From Copromyces sp. CBS 386.78 (lineage: Eukaryota > Ascomycota > Sordariomycetes > Sordariales > Sordariaceae): a DNA stretch of 64,000 bases. Position numbers and translations under genes: made by a program. The stretch covers positions 124,001-188,000 of the forward strand of contig MU839140.1 in assembly GCA_030685235.1 (NCBI GenBank), read 5' to 3'. The stretch's first letter is position 1. Each line of letters opens with the position of its first letter. Below the pieces are notes generated by a model that searched no databases, was not told the DNA's origin, and saw nothing but the letters and a program-made list of their open reading frames with translations. Below are positions 1 through 12,815 of this stretch, one piece after another.

Positions 1-3000
1 ACCCAAGTGCCAAACCTCTGGCATCCGAGCATAAATGCACTGGTCCAGGGAACAAGGTGGAGGTTCCCCGACCACCACCAAAACCCCGAGACCGATGGCA
101 AGACGTGGAGAGTGCTGGATATGTACGGCACTCAATACAGGTTTATGACTGCCTACAACGCCCGCTACAATATGATCTCCAGCGCCCTACGCGAGGGGCA
201 GCGGTGTTGGACAATTCTTCCAACTCCCATAGGGCTGTTGGATGCCATCAGGGCGGCGGCGCACGAGCTCATGGATGCACTCGAACACGAGGCTGATGTC
301 CGCGGACCTAGCACCGAAGGCTGGCTGCCCTTCAACTTTACCTTTCCGGACTGGGACATGGGCTTCGAGAAGGGGGGCCCGTCGGACCAGGTCGGAGACT
401 TGGTGGCCGTAGGGGAACGAGAGGAGGGGATAAAGAATAGGGAAGCACGCCGTGCGTTTCTCGGGAGCCCGCCGTCGTCTGTTGGCTCGTGGGGGGATGC
501 GAGTGATGATGCTGAGGATGATGATGATGATGATGAGGATGATATGGATGATGACGATGATGATGGCGACGACGACGACAGTGAAAGTGATGGTGATGAT
601 GATAGTGACACCGAGATGGGCGATGCAAGTCAGAGCCAGAGCCAGAATGTCGGCGATCGTCTGAAGATGTTTCTGGATATCGGGAAACTGAGTGGTGTTT
701 CCAAAGCCATGATGAGCCGGAGCAGTACCCGCGGTATCTCCAAACCTCGTGGTCGTGTTGGCCTTCGAGGCGCTAGACGAGGCGGTGGACGAGGAGGCGG
801 ACGAGGAGGCGGAAACGCAGGCTCCGGTGCTGGTGTCATCCGCCGTCGCGGTCGCGGCGGCCAACAAGCCTGGCGATCCGCTGCCCCCGACAATGACGAC
901 GACGAGGAGAGAGAAGATGGAGTTGGCCCCGATGCAATGGAAGTAGAAGAAGAAGAAGTCGACCCCGATGCTATGGAAGTAGAACAAGCAAGGGTCTTTT
1001 TCTCCTCCTCCTCCTCAGAAGAAGAAGAAATGGGTCCAGACGATGAAATCGCAAGCCTTTCTCCCCTCTCGTCTCAGCGAGTTTCACCCATCCAATCCAA
1101 CGAATCTCTCCCCAACCTCTCCCAGCTGCAAATTCACAATCGGCACCGCTCCGACCTCATAGTTGTAGACTTTATGGAATCCCGTCTCTTCACCGACCAG
1201 GAAATGGAGGACCTTGTTTCTGGGCACCGCAGCTTCCACAACCCCAAATACATTTGGGGGCAAGAGTTCGAGCTCCAGCTGTCGTGTCGAATGGAAGAAC
1301 TCCCTGCTCCCACGAAAATGTGGACATATGAAAGCGACTACGCGTTGGCAGACGTGCAAGAGTGGAAAATAAAGAAGCATTGGAGTATAGGAGAAATTGC
1401 TGATCATTGGCCACCGGTAAAAGAGAGAGATCGCATGTATGGCAAGTCGAGGTGGGCGTTGGTGGAATCGGATGGGGAGCATCATATTTATGAAATTGGT
1501 TGGAGTATTCCTCAACGTAAGTTTCTTTTTTTTCCTTTCCCTTTGTTTCTTCCCCCTTTTTTTTTCTTCTAACTGCGTTGCTTCGTCCGTGCTTATGTTG
1601 CTTATGCTTATGGGAGTGACACACTCACTCACTGCAAGTTGGAGCGGCTGCAAGTGGAAGGGGGAAGTGGAAGTCACAGACATGTTTGGGTGATTTGTTG
1701 AGAGAGAGACTGTCTCAGTGGTACTGGTGCTAACGAAAACCAGAGGCAACGGCAACGCATGTAGAGGAAAATCGCGACTCCCTCCTCTACCAAGAACCCC
1801 GCCACCTAGGCAATCTCAGGACAAAACTCGCCCAACGGTCTCCCAACGGCTGGGTGGTTTCCGATGATAAGACCGTGGCCCATCTCGAGGACAATGCCAG
1901 TGCTCTGTTCCGCGGCAAGCTCCTGCAGAAGAGAACGCTGGAGGAGGTGAGAGAGTGTAATGGACAAGATGGGAGGTCGCTGTGGGCGTATCTTGGGAGG
2001 GATGTTTTTGATCTTAGTAGTAAGTTTATCCTTCAGTATCTGAAGCACTTTACCACTTCACGTATATCTGCCGTCAAGGTCCTGTCTTGAGCAGCTGCTC
2101 CAAGCCAGGTTCGAGGCACATAGACCTTGACCTTGACCCTTGACATCCCCAGCCCACTCCCCATTCCCACAAACCTCCCATTCCCCTCATCTACCCCCTC
2201 GAGCAGAATCACTAACTTCCACTGCCTTCTCCTACGAAACCAGGTGTCAAAGACCAAGACGACGGCCCCTTCAAGACCCTCGTCCGCAACAACATCGCAA
2301 GGTACCAAGACTTGAACTCGTTCTGTTTTGATTACGAAAAGGACCCCCTTGATCTCAGGAACCTACTGTGGCCGTGGCGGTGCGCCGTGATCAAGATGGA
2401 TAAGAACATGCAAAAGAAGCGAACACTGAACGTGTTCACCGAGAGGGAGCTTGGACAACACATTTTTCCCGAGGTGGGAATGTATATCCGTATTGGTGAT
2501 GATGTTTACGACGTTTCCGGTGAGTAATTACCCTTAGTACCATTAGCCACGTGTCTGGATGAACTAGATAGAGCTTACAAGACCACAGAGTACATGGAGG
2601 ACCACACCGGCGGCACATTAAGGGACTTCGCCGGTTGCGTTACAAAGCCGAAGGACTTGACCGAACAGTTTACCGAAACGCATGTCCTAAAGACTCACAG
2701 GTACAACCGAATCATCACCGCCGTTCCGGACCCTGATCCTGAGACCATCGGCGAGAGACTGTTCACACTCCTCAGGAAGTACGACCATTTGCAAGTTGGC
2801 TACGTAGTCCCCGAGGTCGAACCCAACCCCCCACTTGGCCCCAACTGCTTAGTTCTATACAATTACGTATATGATCTCACTTATCTCTTTGAGCGTAACG
2901 GCTTCTTCAACGGCAGCATTCAATGGCTTGATGAGGATGACATCGAACGCCTCCGCCGATTATGCGGTAAAGATGTCACGGAACGCTGCAAAAGAGAGGG

Positions 3001-6000
3001 CAGGCGAGGCGAAAGGCTGCGCAACATCTTCAACGACATCGCCATAATCAGATCGTACTTGATCAAGGGGAAGATCTACCGCCCTCCGACTCGAGAGATC
3101 ACGGTCCGCGACCTAAAGCTACACGGCATCAAGACGCTTCCCACCAGAGCCCAGCGCATGCGCAAAGCCGCTCGGTGGTCGCAACTCTGCTGGTGCGGCA
3201 GCCGAATCCTAGCCCAATGGGCCCGCAAGGCCACCATCGAAGAAGAACCACTATGGGTCAACGTCGGGGGGGTTGGCGGTTTCGTCTACGACGTCACCGA
3301 GATGGCGCTGCACTCCGACATCGATACCTCGTTATATTTGAGGAGCTTGTCTGGAACGACGCTGTTGGATGAGTTTGCCAACGAGGAGGAGGCAGAGGCG
3401 CCGGCTCCGAGCGAAAAGGATGACAGCGGCGCGTATTCACAGTTCAGGCTGAAGACGACTGCCTGGGGGCTGACAAGGAGGTTTAAAGCCAAGGTGGTCG
3501 GGGTGTTGGTGGCGGATCCGCCTGCTGGCTCTATGGAGGAGCAAGAGAGGGTGGAAGAGTTGGAGGAGGGTGAGGAGGAGAAGTTGTTCGAGGATACGTG
3601 GTTGGAGTATGAAGAAGATCAAAGTGGTGATGACCGGGACCGTGCTAGACAGGCTAGGCGAAAGAAGTTCACCACGCCTAGTCCAGTCCGGCGTCCAGCA
3701 ACCCCGAGTGCCCGGTCGTCTTCCCCCCCGGGATTAGTAGCCCCTGCTAGAGACAACAGCGACGAGCTCTTCCGACCTGGACGCGATGAAGGTCGACACG
3801 CTCAAACGCAGAAATTCCTCCAACGTGGATCTCGCAAGAGGCCGAGGGAGGAGAGGACTGAAATCATCGACGGCATGAAAATGAATTTCAACTTCCAGAG
3901 CAGGTCTACGGACACGAGCAGCTCCGACACTGGCGACGCCCCACCCTCCCCGCCTTCTCCAGCCGCCGGAAGAAAGGTCAAAAGACCAAAGCTAGGAGCA
4001 ACGAGACCAGATAGGTCGCCGCAGGCTAAGCGTCCTCGACTTGCTGGCCGGGATGTGGGAGCCAGAAAGGACCAGGTAAAAGGTCTAGCTGCTAACAACC
4101 GGGGGTTGGTGAACCTGAGAGCGGACAGGGAGCAGGAAAATGCTAGAGCAGCCAGGGAGAGGAAGCATAAGGCCGCGGTTGCGTTGGCGATTGCGGCTGG
4201 GAAGGCACGGGCGAATGCGAGGGAGAGCAAAGCGAGGAAGGATTCTGGTGGTGGTAACAGACAAGTGCCGGCGCCAGCACCAAAGGGGACTACGCGTGTT
4301 GGTACTGGTGCTGCTGCTTCTGTGCCTGGCTCGTCTCAAGCTACTGGACTGACGGCGCCTCTTCAGCTGGTTGCATTGTCTGGAAGGGCCAATGTGACGC
4401 CTGGACGTACTGGACGAGGAGCTCCCCTGGCTCCGGTGCGTGAAGAGGATGAAGAGCCGAGAGGTCAGAAGCGAGACAGGAGTAAGTCGCCTGAGAAGTC
4501 CCTTGCGTGGCAGGCAGAAAAGAGAAACCAAGGCCGTCGTGCCAGGCAGCTGTCTCCTGAGCCGGACCCATCCGGACAAGGGGACGAAGATGAGGATGCT
4601 CAGATGGCAGATGCCGGTGACGAACAGAGGGATCGTCAACGCACAGCAACTCCCAGATCTCAGCCGCCTCAAGACCGACAACAGGCTGAAAGAGCTCAAC
4701 CCCAGCGTCAGCCAGCATCGAGAAGAGCACAAGCTGCTGCTGCTGCACCCGGAGGTGGTCCTCCTTCTGAACCTTCGTCTGACGGCTCAGAGGGCAGAAG
4801 GCCACGGAGGAGACCCGGAAGCAGCCCCCATAGGCCTATTTCCATTTCCAGTCGCGAGTCGAGTTCTTCTGACTTGTCGAGTTCTTCTGACGAGGGAGAC
4901 GGGGACGGTAATAACGCCGGCGATGACGGCGTGAGGACTCCTCCTCCTCAACCACAACCCGTCGGCCGCAGCCCACGGGGTCCTTCTTCTGACCGAAGCC
5001 AAGCCCAACCAAATCCCGAACTACCACAACTACCACGACCACAACCAGGCAGCGGCGAGCCTCCCGTCAGACGAGGACCGAGAGTCAAACGCGTCAATCG
5101 GCCCCCTCCCAACCACCTTGCCCCCGTTTATAACCGCCCAATACCAGGCCGTGGGAAATTTGTTCCGGGTCAGGGACCGAGTCCGGGGCCGGTTAGACGG
5201 TATGAACCGGGCTCGGACGATAGGGATCGGTTTGGTGAGTATAGGGAGAGGGAAGATGGGGAGAGGTCTAATGCTGAGGGGACGGATCAAGAAGACAATG
5301 AAGAGCATAACGCCGAGGAGGATGCAGAGGGTGGTGCTGGGCGTGGACATTCTGGTGGTTCGAGGATGTCAAGGGGGTCTAGGGGATCTAGGGGATCTCG
5401 GGGTTCGAGAGGTTCGAGAGAATATGGTGGGAACCAATGGTCGGAATACTCTGGCGATAGTATCTTCCCTACCCCTGACCGAAACAGAGGTAGGGCTGCC
5501 AGGGATGCTACTCCTGAACAGAATAACGAAGATGGAGACGAAGACATTGCCATGGGCGGCATCGGCGACGACGATGTTCCCGACGGAGGACAGCCCGAAA
5601 CTCCACCAGCCAACAGCCGCGACCCCCGCCACCCCGACTACGTAACACCCCACCTCCGGCCCGAGTACACTCCGCGCCAGCGCGCCTACCTGTATGAGCT
5701 GCACCAGAACCGGCTCAACTACACTCCCAGAACCAGGCGAGAATTCGACCGGGAAGCCTTGTACGAGTACCAGCTCAATCGGCATGCGCGGCCCGGACGT
5801 GCCGCACCTGCTTTCAGGACACCGCCTCGGTTCAGAGCTAATCCTGGAATCCAATTTCACATCCCCAACGACGAACAACTGGAAGCCCAACTGCGCGAGA
5901 GAATTGACACCGCCGTCAGGCATTTCACGGAAGCGAATGAAAGGGAAGTAGCTAGATTAGAGGGACGGGAAGAAGAGTTTGACGCCCAACATCCCGTGCC

Positions 6001-8260
6001 ATGGCATACGGGGGGGAAATTCCTCGTGCTTCCGAGGCCGGAGCCGCAAGCTGACGATCCTTTTGTTGACGATGAGACGGAAGAGGAAGAAGAAGAAGGT
6101 GAAGGCCTCCTAGAAGATCCGGAGAGTTTCGCAGAGGGCGTGGCGAGGATTAGAAGGCGGATAACGGAGAGGTTTGTGATTGAATACAGGCGGAGGTTTA
6201 GAGAAACACTGGAAGCGTGGGCTGTGGCGAGAACGGTGGGGATGATTAGGGCGTGGGGAGAGGAGAGGGAGTTTAATAGTGAGGACGATGTGGATGTGCA
6301 GAGTGAGGAGGAGAAGAGGAGGAGGGAGAGGAATGGTGGACGGGGTGGAAGGAGAGGGAGAGGGGGAAGAGGGGGGAGAGGTGGAAGGGGTGGTCGGGGC
6401 GGTGGTCGTGGAGGTGGACGTCGTGGTGGTGGGAGAGGGGGTGGTGGGAGAGGGGGTGGTGCTGCTCCTCATGATGATGATGATTCTGATGATGATTTCG
6501 CTCCATCCCCTCCCGCAGCCCGTCGTAGTGAGCGAGCCCAAACCCGAACTTCTGCTGCTCCGGCTTCTGCTGCTCCGGCTTCTGCTGCTCCGGCTTCCGC
6601 TGCTCCGGCTTCCGCTGCTCCATCCCGTACTTCCCGTGCCAAAGGCTCTGTTGCCCCGGCTCCGGCTCCTGCACCTGTTGTTAGAAGTACTCGGAACAGG
6701 CCGGCAGCAAATAACTCGGATGAAGAAGCGCAACAACTGGCTCAGATTCAAGAGGAAGAAGATCGACGAGAGGCGGAGAGGTTGCAAGCTGCTGAGCAAG
6801 CGGCGGCGAGGAGGGCGACGAGGTCTAGTAGGAGGGGTGCTGCAGCCGAGCCTCAAGCCGAGTCTCAACCCGAGCCTCAAGCTGCACCGGCACCACAAAC
6901 AAGAGCTCCCGCTAAACAACCATCTCGCCCATCTGCACCCGCGAAGCAAGCATCTCGCCCAGCCTCAACTCAAGCATCTCGCCCATCTGCACCCGCTAAA
7001 CAACCATCTCGCCCAACCTCAACTCAAGCATCTCGCCCATCTGCACCCGCTAAACAACCATCTCGCCCAGCCTCAACTCAAGCATCTCGCCCAGCATCAA
7101 CTCAAGCACCTCGCCCATCTGCACCGGCACCACCAACAAGAGCCCCCGCTAAACAAGCATCTCGCCCATCTGCACCGCCACCACAAACAAGAGCTCCCGC
7201 TAAACAAGCATCTAGCCCAGCCTCAACTGGCCCCGCAGCCCCCAGTGCCAATCAAACCCAACCACCGCCTCCCCCTCCCCCTCCCCCTCCTGCTCCTCTT
7301 CCCCGTCGACGCCGCCGCGGCGACCCCGACCCAGAGGTCTACGAAGATCTGCCCATCCCACCCAACGAAACGCCCGCACAACGCGCCGCTCGCGAACAGC
7401 TTAATGCAAGGTTAAAGAAGCAATGGCGTGATAGGAGACGTCAAAGGGAGGAGCGAGCCAAGAAGAGGGAAGAGAAGGAGAAGGAGAAGGAGGAGGAAGA
7501 TGACGAGGACGATGACGAGGATGAAGAGGACAGTGAGGACGAGGAAGATGACAAGAAGAAGAAGAAGAAGGCAGATAAGAAGAAAAAGGGGAAGAAGAAG
7601 GATGATGAGCCCGATTCAGATGATCCCAACCTGACAGAACAGCAAAGGAAAGAGTTGAGACAGAAAAAGGCGCAGAGATTGCGAGATAAACTTTATCGAC
7701 GCAGGAAGAGGGCGGCGGAAAGGGAGGAGAGGAGGAGGAGGGAGGAGGAGGATGATGCTGCTGCTGATGCGGCGGCGGCGGGTGAGGGGGAGGGTGAGGG
7801 GGAGGGGGAGGGAGCGGACAAGGGGAAGGGGAAGGCTGTCGATAAGGGCAAGGGGAAGGCTGTCGATAAGGGTAAGGGCAAGGCTGCGGATAAGGGGAAG
7901 GGCAAGGCTGTCGATAAGGGGAAGGGGAAGGCTGCGGATAAGGCCACAAAGAAGGGCAAGAAAAAGGCTACCTACTTTTCCTCTTCCTCTGACGAAGACG
8001 AGGAGTCTGACGAAGAGTCTGACGAAGATTCCGATTCCGATGACTCTGACGACGGAGACTCTAATGAAAGCTACGGCGACGAAGGCTTTAATAACCACCG
8101 CGGAAGAGCAGGGGAGAGTTCGGCGGTGGGAGGGAGGAGGGAAGCTAGAGCTACGACCACAAGGGCTACGAGAGGGTCGAGGCGAATCGTACATGATGAT
8201 GATGATGAGGAGGAGGAGGAAGAAGAAGAAGAGAATAGTGATGGTGAATTTGAGGGGTAA
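1..8260 (+). CDS. Giant protein with four cytochrome-b5-like segments and a disordered tail (5' partial)
   Basis: The frame is open at base 1, so the 5' end is missing. Spliced model: 1-1516, 1744-2019, 2244-2519, 2589-8260. Introns have GTAAGT, GTAAGT and GTGAGT donors, and phases agree, giving 2,579 visible residues. Residues about 170-340 are acidic and Ser/Arg/Gly-rich. Residues about 590-940 repeat a hydrophobic-G-x-x-[VF]-[YF]-D-[LV]-[ST] motif at 593, 685, 783 and 922, resembling the cytochrome b5 fold. Only the second copy has an HxGG-type haem-ligand site (HTGG at 695) followed by a downstream ETH. The rest is low complexity: GSR repeats, an RGG/GRG block (about 1939-1982), ASAAP repeats, a Ser-Arg-Pro-Ala tandem array, proline runs, Lys/Glu stretches and DKGKGKA repeats. 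No enzymatic domain is recognised in the tail. The RGG and charged regions could mean RNA binding or nuclear location, which is inference. Function unknown. Confidence 0.8.
6553..6623 (+). repeat. In-frame 15-bp tandem repeat (Ala-Ser-Ala-Ala-Pro units)
   Basis: Consecutive near-identical 15-base units (gctgctccggcttct type) lie in frame inside the disordered tail of the giant gene. The unit length is a multiple of three, so copy-number change would keep the frame. Confidence 0.85.
6901..7215 (+). repeat. In-frame Ser/Arg/Pro/Ala-Lys-Gln tandem array
   Basis: Interleaved units encoding variants of KQxSRPSAPA and STQASRPSA recur many times, with long nearly identical stretches such as those starting near 6970, 7022 and 7076. 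The array sits in the giant gene's tail. Codon usage is almost identical between units, which points to recent expansion by slippage or unequal exchange. Confidence 0.85.
7816..7945 (+). repeat. In-frame DKGKGKA tandem repeat
   Basis: About five to six units of 24 bases (gataaggg[gt]aagggcaaggct type) encode Asp-Lys-Gly-Lys-Gly-Lys-Ala plus Val or Ala. They form a strongly basic block just upstream of the acidic C-terminus of the giant gene. Confidence 0.85.
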
Positions 8261-10893
8261 GGTGTGTGATGGATAACTAACAGTGGGAATATCGTACCGA
8301 GATCTGTTTTGTTTTGTTTGTTTTGTTTAAGGGGTGATTATTTTGTTGGACTTTGGAGTTGGAGTTGGAGTTGGGGTCTTGGCGACTACCTGATTATGGA
8401 ATTTTGTCTCCTTTTACTGTGGTCTACTACTTGTGTGTTTGGTTATGTGGTGTTATCTGTGTTTGGATACCTCAGCTCTAGTTTGTGAAATTGATGAGTA
8501 CCTTGGATTGCATTGCATGCTGAGCTGCCGTGTGTGCTCGAATATCCTGTCTTGTCTTTCCCAAATTGCCGCTTGCGTCCGTCTGTCTTCCGGGTTGAAG
8601 ATGGCAGGAGCAGATTATTGACAGTAATAATTGACGGCGAAGTTAAGAGCAAGAAGAAGGGTGTTATAACGTAAGTTCTGACCGCCTGCCTCCCCGTTCC
8701 CCAGAAGATTACATGGTTGTACTGACGAAAACACCATCTGTAAGTCGCGGTTGAAAGGAGGCTGCTGTTCCCGTCTCAATCCTCCATTAACAGCACCTCG
8801 ACGGACCTCTCCCGTGCTCGATAATAGCTCACTCACGGCATCACCACTCATTCATTCCAAGTTGGGGGAACCTCACCTCGGACGGCTTCCGTCTTTAATA
8901 ATAGCCAGCTGGAAAATGGCGAAACATGTGCCGCCAAAACATTCCTTGTTCCGATCTTAATGAGTACCTTATGTTATCAACGGTGGCCTGGACCACTGAA
9001 TTGGCCCGTGTCTCGTTATCTATTCGACGGGAGCATGTCGGCGGACGTGCTGTACTAAATAGCATGGTCCTACTGGTTGAGGGAGTCCATGTTAGTGCAT
9101 CAGCCCATTGTGCATAGGAACGACCACTAACACCTTACTCACTGTAATGGCCACCAAGCAAATTCGGCAACACGATCTGTTAGTGCCGTGCCGTCGCCCC
9201 TGCTGCACTAACAATTTATCTATCTGTCTGTCACCACCAGGGGCATCCCAGCCGTCCCCGCCGTCCCCGCATATCTTGCCCCTGCCCAACCCAAACAAGG
9301 GCTCCGTCTCGGCAGTCGATATAATCCGCACGATCGGCAACAAAGTGGATTTGGATTTGCGACCTTGGTTACACGGAGCTCAGCGGAGCAAACTGACGGC
9401 GACGCATCTTACAGTTTCCACCTCACCGGCGTCGGCGTTGGGATTTCCGGTGTTTCTCCCGTAGCGATCGGCCTCGACGTCGACGACACTTGCTTGCACA
9501 TGGACCATCCGCCCGCGCGCCCTTCGGTTCACATGGTCATGGAGGTGTGTGGGAAACTGGAAAGCATGGATGTGGCCGGATGCGGAGAACTTCTCCCGCC
9601 GTCACACATGGTGTGTGGAATATTTGTGTGGAATATTTGTGTGTGGAACGCTACGGTCGGGAATAATAAGGAAGACGGGAATAACAAGACGGCGGGGGGA
9701 GGAATTTCCTTTGTCTTGTCTTGGCTTTGATGGGGAAGGAAGGAAGGATGTCTTTTAGAAAGAAAGAAAGAAAGAAAAAAAGAAAGAAAACGAAGGAAAA
9801 AGGAAAGAACACGAAGAAAAACGAATGGAAGGAAAAGACAGAGAACAAGAATGCTGGCCGAGGTTCACAGTTCAACGAACGACAGGCGGACGGGATTCAG
9901 ATATTTCAGAATATTGAAATGATGATATCATAGGCGGCTCTCGTCGTTGGTGTTGATTTATCTGCAGTGGTTGATGGATAGATGGATGGATAAATGGATG
10001 GATAGATGAATGAATGGATGCCATTGGCAGCTACGCTACGCTACTACACTATGGGGCCAAACCCCAAACCCCAAACCCCAAACCCCACGATCATCAAAAT
10101 CAATCAAATAACCGAACCGACTTCGGCGCGCTCGTTCGGCAAAAGCAACAATGGAACCCCTTCCTCTTCCCCAGTCCCCACTCCCAACCACACACATCTC
10201 AATTGACCTATCATCTTTTACGGCTTGTCCAAGCTAGTCTTTGGCTAGGCCGGCTAGCCAACATTTTGAGGTTAGATCAGGACGCCCTTTTACCTTCCGT
10301 TTGGGAATGACGCTATGGGTTGTATGTAAAATCGTTTCTGCCGAAATTTCTGGCCGGCCGCCGAGTTGTGGTTTTGGGCGGCTCTGTTGAAGATGCGGTC
10401 TGGAGATGGAGAGTGGAAAAGTGTCGGTTGACGTTTTCCTGTTTTATCCCTTTTCTTCATCTAGTTTGTTGTTGTTGTTTTTTCTCATGTTATTTCCATT
10501 GTTCATTCTTTATATGTCCATAATACCCAGTTCTCTTAAGGTCCATTTCCCCGTTTTGGAAGATTCTCACGTGTTTCATGTGAAAATTGCAAAAACTCAG
10601 TCGGTCCGGAATACTATCATCACCACCACGCGAACCGAACCAAACCAGACACCGAACCGAAACGAAACGGGGACCGCTAGACTAGTATCTAGACGACGAC
10701 GGCAGCTCGTGGACTTAAACACCAGCCATTGCTTTTATCGACGGTTTTATATATCAAGATAGGAACATCTTGCAACATCATTGTCAATCCACCAAAACAA
10801 CTGAAGCGTCCCATTCACCGCTCGGTGGCAAGAGGATCAAGAGTGGCATCAACCACCACCACCATCCTCACTCACACAAGCAACACCATCAAC
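8261..10893. other. Intergenic region, 2.6 kb, no gene seen
   Basis: No reading frame here has a convincing protein pattern. It holds a GAAA-rich tract (about 9757-9790), GGAT/GATG repeats (about 9973-10020), a C4A3 tract and an ACCGAACC-rich stretch just upstream of the transporter gene (about 10628-10668). Confidence 0.6.
10062..10086 (-). repeat. Four evenly spaced CCCC tracts (G-quadruplex-capable on the minus strand)
   Basis: Runs of four C at 10062, 10069, 10076 and 10083 are separated by AAA, a perfect 7-base period. The minus strand reads GGGG-TTT four times, an ideal intramolecular G-quadruplex pattern. The unit differs from the TTAGGG telomere repeat usual in filamentous fungi. Confidence 0.85.
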
Positions 10894-12516
10894 ATGGCTC
10901 CCTCAACAGACTTCAAAACCTCCTCGTCCGATAAGGACCTAGGCGGGTCCGGCGGGAGCACAACAGACGTCGAAGCCATCCGAGTACCACCATACAGCCA
11001 TCAAGTCGAAGATGACAGCCATGACGATGAGAAGCACACAGCAGCAGCAGCAGCCCACATCCAGAACAGCAACGGAGGAGGCCTTTCCCTGGTCCAGACT
11101 CTGTCGAGAGTTCTATCGAGGCCAGAGTCGAATTTTGATCCGGGGCCGCCGCCGGATGGAGGGGCTAGGGCTTGGTGTACTGGTATGTTTTCTTTTTTGG
11201 TTCTTCTGTTCACCCTGTACCTGTCGCAACCTAAAGTCATTCTCGTCAAACCCCCACGCTAACAACACCCCTCCGAATCACCAGTCGCAGCAGCCCACCT
11301 AGTATTAATGACAACATGGGGCTTCATCAACTCCTTCGGCGTGTTCCAAACCTACTACACCTCCTCCCTCCCGTCCGTCGCCCCCTCCACCATCTCGTGG
11401 ATCGGCTCCCTCCAAGTCTTCCTCCTCTTCTTCATCGGCACCTTCACCGGCCGTCTGACGGACGGGGGCTACTTCCGCCACACCTTCGTCCTCGGCACCG
11501 CCTTCCTCGCTCTCGGCATATTCTCCACCGCCAACTGCATGGACGGCGCCGGTACCGGCGACGATAGCGGCGTAGTCTGGAAGCTGTTCCTCGCGCAGGG
11601 CATCGCCATGGGCCTGGGCAACGGCTGTCTGTTCTGCCCGTGCATGGCGACCTTATCGACCTACTTTTCCAAGAAGCGCAGCCTAGCCATCGGCATGGCC
11701 GCGTGCGGGTCCGCCACGGGCGGGCTGGTGTTCCCCTCCATGATGCGCAGCCTGTTGCCGAAAGTGGGCTTCGCGTGGACGGTGCGCGCCATGGGCTTCA
11801 TCTGCGTCGGCTCGCTGGTGTGCTGCTTCTGGGTGATCAAGCCGCGGACGAAGCCGCGCGCGATGCGGGGCACGCCGCTGGTGGAGTGGTCGGCGTTCAA
11901 GGAGGGCGAGTACGCGTTTTTCGTCGCCGGCACCTTTTTGTGCTTTTTGGGCCTCTACTTTGCGTTTTATTACCTCGCTTCCTTCTCCCGCGATATTATC
12001 GGCTTGCACTACGTCGACAGCCTGAATATCTTGCTGGTGCTCAACGGCGTGGGCATCTTCGGCAGGTTGATACCCAATTATATCGCTGACCGCGCGGGGC
12101 CCCTCAACGTGTTTATCCCCTTTGCGGGCGCGGCGGGCGTCTGCGTGCTTTGCTGGATGGCGGTCGGGTCCGAGGCCGGCATGTACGTGTGGGCTGTCTT
12201 CTACGGGGCCGCGGCGGGCGGGATCCAGAGCTTGTTCCCGGCGGGCCTGACGAGCTTGACGACGGACCTGAGGAAGGCGGGCGTGCGCATGGGCATGGTG
12301 TTTACGTGTAATAGCTTTGCGACGCTGGCGGGGCCGCCGATTGCGGGCGCCATCATTAGCAGTATGGACGGCAAGTATTATGGTGCGCAGGCGTTTGCCG
12401 GGTCGACCCTGGTTTGTGGCATGGGATTCCTGGTGGCGGCCAGGATGGTGAAGGCTAGGAAGACGATGAGGGAGGGGGGGGCGGATGGTAAGGGCATTTG
12501 GAAGGTGAGGGTTTGA
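10894..12516 (+). CDS. Major facilitator transporter, monocarboxylate-transporter-like
   Basis: Exons 10894-11182 and 11285-12516 join in phase around a 102-base intron (GTATGT donor, CAG acceptor), giving 506 residues. The first ~90 residues are a Ser/Asp/Ala-rich cytosolic tail. They are followed by a Pro-Asp-Gly-Gly-x-[AG]-W motif, the usual entry into helix 1 of fungal MCT-type carriers, and about 12 hydrophobic segments. The SKKRSLAIGMAACGSATGG region and a Gly/Pro-rich central motif fit the MCT/riboflavin-transporter-like (MCH) branch of the family. It should be a plasma-membrane secondary carrier. The substrate cannot be told from sequence: related fungal proteins move monocarboxylates, riboflavin or secondary metabolites. 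No biosynthetic cluster lies beside it. A TATA-like tract (ttttatatatc) lies about 150 bases upstream of the ATG. Confidence 0.9.
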
Positions 12517-12711
12517 CGGAGTGTGTGGGAAAGGAAAAAGTTGGATAATCTAATGGTTATGATAATGTCAATACAATGTAATTAATGCCTGACAGCCACT
12601 TTGAAATGAATTGTTAGTACATCGATGGGTTACGTTAACAATACGCTGTGTAATTACCAGGGAGACTAACTCACAACGTAGATACACTAACACCAAGCTA
12701 ATAAACCAGCC

Positions 12712-12790
12712 GGTGCAGAAAAAAAAAAAAAGAAAGGCGCACGGCGGGAGATGCGAAACCACCGGAAACCCCCACCCAATCTGACGGTTC
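12712..12790 (+). repeat. Dispersed ~78-bp repeat, copy 1
   Basis: The stretch from ggtgcagaa through the poly-A, gcgaaaccacc and ctgacggttc matches the reverse complement of 22801-22877 along its whole length, with a few substitutions and a small indel. It directly abuts the longer repeat at 12816. Confidence 0.85.
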
Positions 12791-12815
12791 AATTCTCTGA
12801 CATTCCTCTCGGACG

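Noticed and set aside
187..987. Long minus-strand reading frames opposite the first gene
   Set aside because: They arise from GAT/GAC and GGA repeats read in reverse, giving poly-Ile, His or Ser peptides. The plus frame has clean splice sites and a continuous protein.
6279..7415. 378-codon frame overlapping the giant gene in another phase
   Set aside because: Leu/Val/Gly runs come from reading the tandem repeats out of phase. The main frame continues through without stops.
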